From Antedon mediterranea (taxonomy: Eukaryota; Echinodermata; Crinoidea; Comatulida; Antedonidae), in the NCBI RefSeq assembly GCF_964355755.1, contig NC_092671.1, forward strand, positions 33,871,304 through 33,935,303: a stretch of 64,000 nucleotides of DNA. Direction: 5' to 3'. Below the pieces are notes generated by a model. That model ran no database searches and was not told the DNA's origin. It saw nothing but the letters and a program-made list of their open reading frames with translations. Position 1 is the stretch's first letter; each line of letters opens with the position of its first letter. The position numbers and the translations under genes were made by a program. Positions 1 through 10,035 of this stretch are shown in pieces.

Positions 1-72
1 ATAATTGTTTTATAAAATAATTATAATAGTAGGCATATATGCATGTATATTATTACTGTATCTGTGACTTAC

Positions 73-102
73 TTTGAGCAGCGTTTAATCCAGAAGGAGG
101 TA
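73..102 (-). CDS. Micro-exon 5 (30 nt, type A: PPSGLNAAQ)
   Basis: Acceptor TTTTTTTTTCAG, donor GTAAGTCAC. Phase 1-1. It encodes I-PPSGLNAAQ, one codon longer than the other type A exons. Further exons probably lie left of the window. Confidence 0.6.
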
Positions 103-2667
103 CTGAAAAAAAAAACAGACGTAACAATTATTGATATAGTTATGTTATATTAGCAAAAGTTAGGCTGATGTTTGAAATCTCGTTTGTGGGATAGATGACT
201 TTCTTTAGTTACTCACTTTCTACTCGACGGATTCTATCCTGACCTGAAATGAAATGAAAATCAGTGTATCAAAACCCACATACAATGTTTTGACATATAA
301 AAAGATGTTGATGCTGATTTAAACTTTTTTTCCCTAAAACATATAAAATTAAAATTATAAAAATCAGACTTTAAATAGGCCATTGTGTAGTTAAGTTAAT
401 CATATCCAAAGAAAAACAACTGGAAAATGTAATTGTAAAAAGACAAAATATAGTTTAAATTCAACCCGAAACCCACTTACATTATATTGTATTCAACAAC
501 AAAAAAATAAAAAATATTATATTGTTCTGTGGAACAATATTTCTTCAATTTTATATCATTTGTATTTAAAGCAGAAGAAAACAATAAGAACTTTTAATTG
601 TATATTTATTTCAACACATGTAAGTTCGAAATATCTATATCAAGTACTCACCTTCATCTCGACGGACTCTTTTATGATCTGAAACACATTATTTTAAAAA
701 AATAATAACTGGTTGTATCAGAAGCGCATATGAATTAATGGAAACAAGTTACTTTCAAATCGAAGCTATTGTGATTGTTTGGGGATGGATGAAGGTGATG
801 AGGTAGGTTATTTGTTGCTCCGGTAAAATTATACTTGGAGTTTAGTTCTATATAATTTATGTTGAATAAGAAGGGTATATTGTAGTTAACATAGGGTCTT
901 AGTGATACATGTTTTAGGCCAACTGGTAGCTGAGACTCTAATATTTGGTCGGTCCTATTCTTTGCCTTTTTTTGTATTACATTAATGACTACATTACTTT
1001 GAAAATAAAAGAATTAGATATCACATGATTTGCATAGTATTGATATTTCTGACATAGCTTCAACGGAAATGTAGGCAATTACAAATAGGCTTTTATTGCC
1101 AATGTTTGATTATTAAAAAAACGTAGGTCACACATATCATGTACATATTTTAGTATTTAGGCTTATTATCTTTTAAATTGAATTCAACGTGAAATTATCG
1201 AAAATACATGAACATTTGGTAATATGAATGTACCGGTATGCATTGTAACTTACTTTCACCGTTTAATCCACTAGGGGGTGCTGAAACAAAGATCAGACAA
1301 AAATCATGAACACTTTAAAATATTATTCTTTTGAGTATCGAATTACTTTGGAGTGTTATGATGGGGGCTTTACGTTATATATTGACTAATATTGTCTCCA
1401 TCACAGTGAGATTGTTGGAAATGTTTACTTTTGTTAGACAAAGTATAGTGTTTATGGCTGTGACGTCGTCTTTCTCTCAAATTTCAGGCCTATCAATTAT
1501 TAAAAACTGTGTACATGTTTTTGTAACTTACCTCCAGCGTTTAATCCATGAGGAGGTCCTGAAACAAAGAAAAAAAATATGATTGTTTAAATTGAGTAGA
1601 AAAACTTGACCGAAAACCATATTTTAACAACGTATCAGGAATATAAATATAATTTCAGAACAATCGCGAGATTGACGATATCGCCGCGCAGCCATCCACG
1701 TAAGTTGCTGTGACGTCACAAGTAAATGGCAAAATCTGCCTCATGAATTTTCACTGTTGTTAACATACAAGAGAAAGGTACCGTCACTTCAATTGCTAAT
1801 TTCAATTGCCTAAATTTGCCAAAATGTTTAGTCTGGTATTTTGAAGAAACACTTCAATATCCAGATTAGGCAAATGTAACAACAAAAACATTCAACATTT
1901 ATATTTTTTTACGATTTATTTAAAAAGTGTGTTTACTAGAAATGTTTGCGCTTTGCGAGACAATAAATCGAACTTTTTAATGTACGTGTGCAGGCGCGGG
2001 CAATTGCTGTTTGCCGCAAGTACATCTTTACAAATCGATTAAATTGGAAAAATATATAATGAAAAACTTGAAAGTATTATGTTGGTCCTATACTTTGATG
2101 CTTTGATGGAGTGAGGTATGACTGTATTCTATTTTGTATCACACGTGACTTTAACACAATATCGTGACTCTTTATATATGGCTCTATAACTTGCGGTGAC
2201 GCGCGGACAAAACGGGCAGGTGATTTAATCGTGGACCTATATCTATATACATATGATGTTTTCACAAAACAATAGAAAACGATAGCAATTCAATTGGATA
2301 AACACACCTTTTAAGTTTTGATTATCCAATAGCTTAAGTTATTTATTTTTAATAGTGGTGTTAAAACACCACTATGGTTTTTCTTGGAACTTATCTAACC
2401 CGTAAGAAATGTCACGTAATACGAAAACCAACGATTAAAATAACAAGGATATACGTGTTATAAAATAAACTTGTTAATATAGTAGTTTCAGTATTGTATT
2501 TTCTTGTTTGTCATTATTAATTTATGTTCTACAAATTAAAAACTTCTATCGTTGAATAATATACATTTAAGCATATATAGTACATGATAAAACAATGACT
2601 TACTTCCCATTGCCGAGTCAGCATGAAACAAAAATACTATAACAAATATAACTACCAACGATTGCAT
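73..2667 (-). CDS. Micro-exon gene for a secreted precursor protein (5' part; continues past left edge)
   Basis: I do not recognise this gene; its structure is clear. Seen: a start exon (2604-2667) encodes a 21-residue hydrophobic signal peptide and ends in phase 1. It is followed on the minus strand by five exons of 27, 27, 27, 27 and 30 nt, each with a pyrimidine-tract AG acceptor and a GTAAGT or GTGAGT donor, all phase 1-1 and all open in the one frame they share. Two module types are encoded: PPHGLNAG, PPSGLNGE and PPSGLNAAQ (type A), and HKRVRRDE and QDRIRRVE (type B). The R-V-R-R and R-I-R-R motifs fit furin-type convertase sites. Inference: a secreted prepropeptide or small variable secreted protein whose exons can be skipped or duplicated without breaking frame, like the micro-exon genes known from schistosomes. 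The 3' end lies outside the window. Confidence 0.7.
217..243 (-). CDS. Micro-exon 4 (27 nt, type B: QDRIRRVE)
   Basis: Acceptor CATTTCATTTCAG, donor GTGAGTAAC. Phase 1-1. It encodes G-QDRIRRVE with a second R-x-R-R site. Clear relative of micro-exon 3: shared TCCGTCGAG core and the same GTGAGT donor class. Confidence 0.65.
652..678 (-). CDS. Micro-exon 3 (27 nt, type B: HKRVRRDE)
   Basis: Acceptor TGTGTTTCAG, donor GTGAGTACT. Phase 1-1. It encodes N-HKRVRRDE; RVRR fits the R-x-[KR]-R furin consensus. Confidence 0.65.
1254..1280 (-). CDS. Micro-exon 2 (27 nt, type A: PPSGLNGE)
   Basis: Acceptor CTTTGTTTCAG, identical to that of micro-exon 1; donor GTAAGTTAC. Phase 1-1. It encodes A-PPSGLNGE. 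Exon and acceptor similarity to micro-exon 1 point to exon duplication. Confidence 0.65.
1532..1558 (-). CDS. Micro-exon 1 (27 nt, type A: PPHGLNAG)
   Basis: Acceptor CTTTGTTTCAG, donor GTAAGTTAC. Phase 1-1. It encodes R-PPHGLNAG including the split first codon. It shares the core TGGATTAAACG with micro-exons 2 and 5. Confidence 0.65.
1600..1960. mobile_element. Degenerate MITE copy (same family as 7146-7499)
   Basis: It shares long stretches with the element at 7146-7499: ACTTGACCGA, TTTCAGAACAATCGCGA, GACGATATCG, TGACGTCACAAGT, ACAAGAGA-AGGTACC and the TTTACGATTTATTTAAAAAG end. About 100 bp around 1800-1890 is absent from the other copy. It lies in the intron between the signal-peptide exon and micro-exon 1. 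Non-coding. Confidence 0.6.
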
Positions 2668-2668
2668 G
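2604..2668 (-). CDS. Start exon: signal peptide
   Basis: ATG at 2667, 21 codons plus one base, then the donor GTAAGT. The peptide runs MQSLVVIFVIVFLFHADSA then MG: a short n-region, a hydrophobic core and a plausible signal-peptidase site after DSA. An acceptor-like TTATTTTACAG lies one base before the ATG, so a non-coding upstream exon is likely. The phase-1 end matches the first micro-exon, which completes an Arg codon. Confidence 0.7.
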
Positions 2669-3082
2669 CTGTAAAATAACATGTATAGTGTTAAACATTG
2701 TCAAAAAAAAAAGATATGGAATGAATTGAATATGCAAAATGTATGTAAAATAAACAATAATGCATTGCAAAATCAAATTTAGCTTTCCAATGTTGCGAAA
2801 AGGGATTTTCTTCTGGGAGGCTAAGCTGTCAGGGTATAGGCCTAATTGTACTGTCTCGTTGAACAATAAAAACTCTCGCTTCAGATTTAGAAAAGCATTC
2901 AAATAATTTTAAAGTCTTACACTAAAAAAAAACCAAGAAATTAAACATTAAAAACTGTTGGAAATCTCCTTAGATTAGTGTGATACAATACATGAATGTA
3001 TACAACGTGAGTTGAAAGAAATTATATTTTTTTGGAAAATTTAATATTTTCAACATTATAATAACAATAACACTAACAATAA

Positions 3083-3085
3083 TAC

Positions 3086-3127
<42 letters not shown>
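3083..3127. repeat. (AAT)n microsatellite
   Basis: About 15 AAT/TAA triplets, directly followed by AAGCTTTATTTAATC, which resembles a LINE or SINE tail on the minus strand. From here to 4430 I see no gene, only AT-rich sequence with short meaningless ORFs. Confidence 0.7.
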
Positions 3128-4429
3128 GCTTTATTTAATCACGGATACTTAACTCAACTGAAAGTTATTTTTCAGAAAGACCTTAAAATCAGTTAGACCC
3201 CTTTACCGAATCAGTGATCATAAGCCTAACACTTACATTTTACTTGACATGGTGATACAATAACGCCAACTCGAAGAGTAAGAATGATTTATATCAAATG
3301 AACTAACGCATCAAATAGTCTGAATACTAAATGCTAAATGAAAGGAAGGATGAAGAAGATTGTTATATTAGGACAGTTTGAATGTATATGATTGGTCAAT
3401 TACTTTACACTAGATTGGAAGGGACGCGAGTTAGAGGCAAACAATGGGATGGGTCACTGTAGGTGTCAATGTTGACACTGCCCTTCCAGTTTAGGTGTGG
3501 ATTGGCTAAAATTCCAGTGCTCACCTAGTGATTCCCACGCTCACACGAAATACAGAAACTATGGTTATAGCAACTATTTCCATGAAAAAAACAAGACTGG
3601 GTCGTGATAGAAGGTTATAGAGAACAGGATACCTGGAAAAATCATCTATAGCATTATAAATCTATGAATTATAGTTTGTATGAACAATCGTATTATGATT
3701 TTCATCATGATATTCTTGACATACCGCGCTATAGAAATATATAAAACAATACCTTACATCGATATATTATTGATGTTTACATCATCAGTGCAACCTTTCA
3801 GTTTGATTGGAACAAACATAATGTCCATTGTTTGTAAGTGTCACATCCAGTTGTGTGAACTCTCTATCACCGTATGTACGTGGGCCCGGCCGATAATACT
3901 CTGAGCCAATTGAAACAGGCTCACATTGAAAAGTTGAAAGCATCTACATTGACGCGACAGTCTACTGGACACAGTTGATGAACAGTAGTTTACTACTGAA
4001 CAGGCTCACCAGAATAGAGAATAAATAAAAAAATAAAATAATATTAATATAACCGTAGACGCAGAGTTATTATTCGTATAGTTATTGGACCACATATTTA
4101 TTTTTAAGTTATATTACCACATGGCACTGCTATATTTACCCGATTTTTTAGTGCTGTATCTCCTCCTACTATAATATATCGAGTGTAATATGAATATTTG
4201 GCAGCATCTCATTTGTATCACATGCCTGTAAGCATGTAAGTGTTATATACATGAAACAAATGTGATGTTGAATTACCATTATTCATATTACTGAAAAAAC
4301 CTAGACTTCAGTACCGATAATTAATTAAAGTGGGTGCTTTATTTATGATTTATTATACATTTCGGAATATTGTTTCGTATACATAATTATGGATTGGCTT
4401 GTTTAACATAACCCAAGGTGCTTATCTAC

Positions 4430-5560
4430 ACTGTAAAACAAATCTGTAATTTTACAGATAATATTCTACATTTTTTGTTTGTTATTTATTTTTACAGCAT
4501 AATTTTGTTAAAAAATACATTTTTGCAGTGAAATTCTCTGTTATATTACGAAATTCCGTAAACTTACTACATATCTCTGTAAATTGACGGGAAAAAATAA
4601 TTTAACAACATAACTGTTGGAATTTTAAATTCATACTGTATTTTTACTGAATGTTTTAGGTAATTAATCTGTAATTTTACAGAGAATATTTTACAGATAC
4701 AGTTTACAAACTAATTATGCTAAAAATACATTTTTACTGTAAAGGTCTGTGTTATTTTACAGAAGACCATAAATTAACTACACATTTGTATATATATTTA
4801 CAAAATTTACAAAAAAATAATTATTCTCTTTGAAAATAAATAATATAAAATTACAGAACAAAATATCTATTTACAATTAACATTTATTTTACTGCCAAAA
4901 TACAATCAAATTCTCTTTTAATTCTACACATTTTCACTGTTTTATTACAGACAATGAAGATATCTAATCTAAATCTGTAATTTGACAAAAATACAGAGAA
5001 TGTTTTACAGATTCATTACGGCATAGGCCTAATGTGTTTTAAAAATATATGTTTGAAAGTGTTCTGTTATTTTACGGACCGTAGGCTGAAATTAACTATT
5101 TTTATTTGTAAATATACAGTAAAATAATTATTCTCTGTGAAAATTAAAAATAGGCCTACTGTATAACAGAACAGTTTCTATTTTCAATTAACATTTAGCC
5201 TACTGTAAAAACACAATCAGTTTTTCTTTAATTCTACACATATCCACTATTAATTTTAATTATTAAAATTAATTCCCTAACTGTTTGGAATTTACATTTT
5301 CGCTGTTTTATACGGACAATGGAGATCTATCTAATTGTTTTCTGTTAGTTTACAGAGAATGTTTTACAGATTAGTTACGGCAATTAATTAATGTTTTGCT
5401 GTAAACCAGAACTTTCTGTTTTTTTTTACAGAATACCGTAAATTAAATATAATTATAAATTTACAGTAGGCCTAAATCATTCATTTTTAATTAACTATTT
5501 AAATTCATTTTTATTGAAATAAATAATATTTTCTTGAAAAAAAAAATTAAACTAACCATC
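4430..5560. repeat. TTTACAG/CTGTAAA-rich degenerate tandem repeat field
   Basis: The module CTGTAATTTTACAGAGAATATTTTACAGAT recurs in diverged form near 4445, 4670, 4975 and 5340. Between copies lie related pieces such as CATTTTTACTGTAAA and AAATAATTATTCTCTG. Units are roughly 225-365 bp and rich in the inverted pair TTTACAG/CTGTAAA. Looks like an old tandem repeat or MITE cluster. No coding sequence. Confidence 0.55.
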
Positions 5561-6229
5561 ATTTTTTTTTGACACATTGTTTCAATTAATTCATGGGAAT
5601 ATCGGGAAGAATACGTTTTCCCTGTTCATGATCATTCAAACGAAAATCTTCTAGAATCTTCTTCTATTGATTCGAGCACGAATTGGAGGAAAGAGTCAAA
5701 GACAGGAAAGAGGAATCGCATGGCTGGCTGATTCTGGAGATCTGAGTGATCATCTGACCCAGAAGGAGCTACTGTAATATAAGGTCGAACTAACAAGCTT
5801 TTTCATTTGAACTTTTTAAGGTTGGTGAATGTGTAGGCCTACTTATTTGCATCTATATTCACTGCGTTGAGATTAGGTAGCCTAAAAACGAAAGGCCTAG
5901 GCCTATATAGGCCTGGCCCTAGGCTAGTGTAATTAGTATTAGGCATTTATGTAGGCCCTCTATAGCTAGACTTGATAACATATTAGTACTAACTATATTG
6001 GCTAGCTAATTGTTTGTTTAACCTAAGCTGAAATAAAAATACATAGGCCTAAATAAAATTGTAAAATAATGAAACAATATTCTTATTAAATAGCAATAAT
6101 ATAATAAGAAGTAAACAGTAAATAATCATATTACAGTATTGCAAATTGTATATAGAAAGTTGTATTACATTGTCGCCAAACCAATGCATTTATTTATTAT
6201 ACTAAACACTATTCAACGTACTCAATCAA

Positions 6230-6660
6230 ATCATATTCCATGCATTATAGAATTCATAGAAATGTACATAATTTCAACTTTCCCTGTGGTGTTCCAAACT
6301 GTTTTAAAACATTTTCTACTTACTCTGCATTTAACAGTCACATTAGTCGGAATCATAAACAGTATCGAGTGGAAAATTCAGTGGTTATCTTCAGATATAG
6401 GCCTACCTATAAAATGCAATGTTGGTATATGTGAACAGTATTGTAGTGATATGTCCTCTTTGATTAAACACATGAAAACCACATTGATTTTGGCACTCGG
6501 GTAAGTTGTCCCTATAGTTCATGCACAAAATCATTTAATAATAAATTATCGTTCAAGTCTCATGTATCTCGATACCATAGCTCGACTTTTAACCTTATAG
6601 AAAACTCGTACACCAACCGGAACATCGATATATTCTCCACCTCACCCATTTCCTTTTTCT
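6230..6660 (+). pseudogene. Broken C2H2 zinc-finger protein remnant
   Basis: Three zinc-finger-like pieces are visible in two frames. Finger 1 (about 6279-6350) reads CGVPNCFKTFSTYSAF then NSHISRNH, a C-x4-C-x12-H-x4-H pattern. Finger 2 (about 6415-6475) reads CNVGICEQYC then LIKHMK in another frame. Finger 3 (6507-6565) reads CPYSSCTKSFNNKLSF then KSHVSRYH, back in the first frame, followed by a stop near 6660. One shift must lie between fingers 1 and 2, another in the A-run near 6475. Such fingers occur in transposon-linked animal proteins, but no transposase is seen nearby. Degraded copy. Confidence 0.5.
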
Positions 6661-7145
6661 AGAAACAAACCTTTAGTTTGTGTCTTCGTTATTTAAAAAA
6701 ATAGTCCATCAAAAAAGTTATATATTTATATTTACATACCATGTATGATTTTCTTCATGGTCAGGAAAGCGACTTATACGTACCACACTATATGTAGAAC
6801 TAACATATCTAAATTAATTCGTCTCCTTTTCCATCCGTGCTTTCAATGAAAAAATACTGTTGAATCACCTTGTAGTTTATTTTGTATAGTGTATCTTTAT
6901 TAAAATTCTTTACTTGTTTATCTTTATTTGTATTTATATTTATTTTGTATGTCATTGCATTTTTATGTGAGCGTTTGTGCCTGTCAAGAATTTCCAAAAA
7001 ACACCAACTAAATCTAAATCTAAATCTGATTTGGATTTAATTATGTTACTTATGTAAATTCCGTTTTTAATGTTATCAAACAGAAACGAGATATTATCCA
7101 TTTTTTTTTAATGGTTCTAATAATGTTGAATATTCTGCACAGTTT

Positions 7146-7499
7146 GTTAAAGGACAACTTGACCGAGGACCATACGACTCATTAGGATTACCCCTCAATA
7201 GGGATGTACATTATGATTTCAGAACAATCGCGATATTTACGATATCGTTGCGCGCGCTCACCGTAAATTGATGCGACGTCACAAGTGCATGGCAAATCTA
7301 CCCTCGCTGTTGTTAAAATACAAGAGATAGGTACCATCACTTCAAATGCTAATTTGATTGAATTCAACATTTATATTTGTTTACGATTTATTTAAAAAGT
7401 GTGTTTACTAAAAATGTTCGCGCAATTGTTCTGAAATCATGATATTTACATCCCTAATACGTTTTTAAAATATGGTTATCGGTCAAGATGTCCTTTAAC
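7146..7499. mobile_element. 354-bp MITE with terminal inverted repeats
   Basis: The left end GTTAAAGGACAACTTGACCG and the right end (reverse complement GTTAAAGGACATCTTGACCG) form imperfect inverted repeats of about 28 bp. Inner inverted pieces TTTCAGAACAATCGCG and CGCGCAATTGTTCTGAAA add a second, nested symmetry. No ORF; a non-autonomous DNA transposon. A related degenerate copy is at 1600-1960. Confidence 0.75.
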
Positions 7500-8915
7500 A
7501 CCGGCTGTAGCATCAATGGTCGAACTTTTATTTAAGCTAGGTCCGAATAATTGAACACTGGCAAGTGACTGTTTAAACAAACCATTACTTGCCATTACGT
7601 CCGTGCGCTGTGTTCAAATGGGAACTTTCATTATTTCTAACTAAAGTTATTGATTTGTGACCAGTTCGTGGTTCATGAAATGAAACCATCGGCGTTATAC
7701 AGTTTTTAATATCAATAGTTGTCATACAATCATAGTTATAATAGCTACAATGTAAGCATAATATCATAGACTGGCTGCTATTAAGCTTTGGTCCCTGGTA
7801 TAAATTTCAAACAGATTTTATAAAAGTGTTAGGGTTATCTAAAAATGGTGTTGGTAGGCCTATACATTTTCTATAATTAATTAGATGTATTTTTTTTCCT
7901 ATACATAATTATTATTCATAATGTATTTATGAACACATAAAAGTGTTAGGATCATCTAAAACTGGTTTCAGAATAAATTGTTTATAATATTGTATGTATA
8001 TTTCCATATACCGGTACATACAGTATTCTAAATAATGTATTTTTTTTTAGTAACTATCTACTTATGCACGTTTATGTTTGATATCAATAGTATAAATTAG
8101 ATATCCATCATTATAAAAATAGATGGAAATATCATCAAGTACAATGTATGTCATCAGGATGAGTTCCTTAAAAATTAAGCTGTGTACAATCAACAGGTAT
8201 TATTATTGAATAAATCCTAAATTAACTGTAAATAGAAGTGGACGAATAAAGGCAATTTGAAGCAATACAAATAGGACTAGATATTGATTTATTCATAACG
8301 CCATACACATGTACAATGCTGAATTAAAAAAGGTAAACAGTCTTGTTCGTGAAGATAATTAATTGAAGTAATTTTATATCGTATTTTGGCCTACAGTTAT
8401 TAATTAACAGCTTTTTATGCAAAAATGTATTTATGTTTTTGGTTCAGAATGTTATTCAGATTCGACTTGATGTTTTAGATTATATTATACTATTATGTCG
8501 TTTATATTTTTAATATATCGTAAGTATTTTTAACTGCCTAGAGCTTCTAAAATGTATCCAGTAAATAATCTCGGTCTCACTATAATGAAAAAAAGGAAGT
8601 TGCTTATGGGACTTATTTCCAATGGGATCCTCAATAACAATTATGGAAAAGACAAAAAAGAAACAAATTACAATACAAAAAGCATGAATACTATGCAATC
8701 CACATATTGCATACTACCTAGATCAGTAGCATGAGTCAAAGAAGAATGATTGTTTGAACACGTTTAACAGTTAAACACTTAATGTACTGTAATGTGATTC
8801 GTATGGACATTTATAAGTCGATGATATATTTAGATTAAGAAACCAATATATTTATGGATAAGTTTGGATTTACATTACCAGTGTTTATAAGTACACATTT
8901 TACGATACCAGTCTT
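7500..8915. other. No recognisable feature
   Basis: AT-rich sequence with only short, composition-driven ORFs on both strands. I found no convincing exon, RNA gene or repeat boundary. Confidence 0.5.
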
Positions 8916-8921
8916 TCAAGT

Positions 8922-10035
8922 TCAAGTTCAAAAACCATTTATTTATTCAAAAAATGGCATTATACAGTATAATATAATTATAGGTGTGTACATAAATGAA
9001 AACATACTAAGCCATCATTTGGGGTCTTCTCTAGAAGAAAACAAGTTTCTTGTCTCGAGAAAGACCCCAGAAACAATACACATACATTTAAACTAATACA
9101 ATTTACTACATAAAATAATAAATAAAAACAAAAACGATGAAATAAAAATAGATACTTTCAGTGTACTACAATCATAATAATATTAAAATTAGTATAAAGA
9201 AATAAGATATTTTTTTTAATTTTTACGAAAAGTATAAAGAGATTTAAAATGCTTTAGTTTATCATCAAGATCATTCCAGATTCGCGGTCCTGAAACAGAA
9301 ACAAAATATTCGGAAATTGTCAGTCTAAAAGGTACATCAAGATGCTGAAATTTATTGTCGATACGTAAATTGTACTTGTGTGATTTTGTATGATGACTTA
9401 ATAGATTAAACATTGTCACAGGGAGTTTGGTATTAAAGAATTGAAAAATAAAGGAAGCAATTTGTGTTGTAAATAGATCATGTAGACTAAAAATATTGAG
9501 TTTTTTAAGTAAAGGTTGGGAAGGGGCGAGATAGTGAGAGAAAGTAATAATACGGGCAGCACGTTTAATTTGTTTATTAAGTTTTTCTAAATTTGATGGT
9601 TAGTCGGCTGCCCAAATAATGTTGCAATAAAGAAGATGAGGTTGTATAAGGGTGTTATATAACAAGAGTAAGATATGTTGTGGAAAAAAGTGTCTTAATT
9701 TACAAAGGATGCCAATTACTTTAGATATCTTTTTAGATACATACGCTTGATGACTGGTCCATCTCAAGTATTCATGTATATAAACTCCAAGGAATAGTAC
9801 TTCGGGTTTACGTTCAATAATATTATTGTTAATGTAAATATCAAGATTAGAGAAATCAATTTGTCTTTGTTGAGTACGAAATAAAATGTAATTAGTTTTC
9901 TGTACATTAACAATAAGCTTATTTGAGATGAACCAGTCAGTCATTTTATTTAGTTCAGTGTTGACGGTGTTATATAAGACATTGATATCAGAATGAGAAT
10001 ACAAAATTGTAGTATCATCAGCAAAGAATATGAGT
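8922..10035 (-). mobile_element. 5'-truncated non-LTR retrotransposon (reverse transcriptase 3' part)
   Basis: On the minus strand a reverse-transcriptase fragment starts at about 10030 with FFADDTTIL (the F-A-D-D catalytic box). It runs through SNKLIVNVQKTNYILF and FLGVYIHEYLRW to a stop at 9600. A second piece (9419-9216) carries the usual LINE C-terminal motif SGPRIWNDL. The two parts are separated by stops and shifts, so the copy is dead. The 3' end carries a TTGAAC-type short repeat (8918-8932). Same family as 47177-48237. Clade (Jockey/CR1-like) not resolved. Confidence 0.8.

Noticed and set aside
1331-1582. 83-codon + strand ORF
   Set aside because: Covers micro-exon 1 on the opposite strand; no domain, no splice or promoter support.
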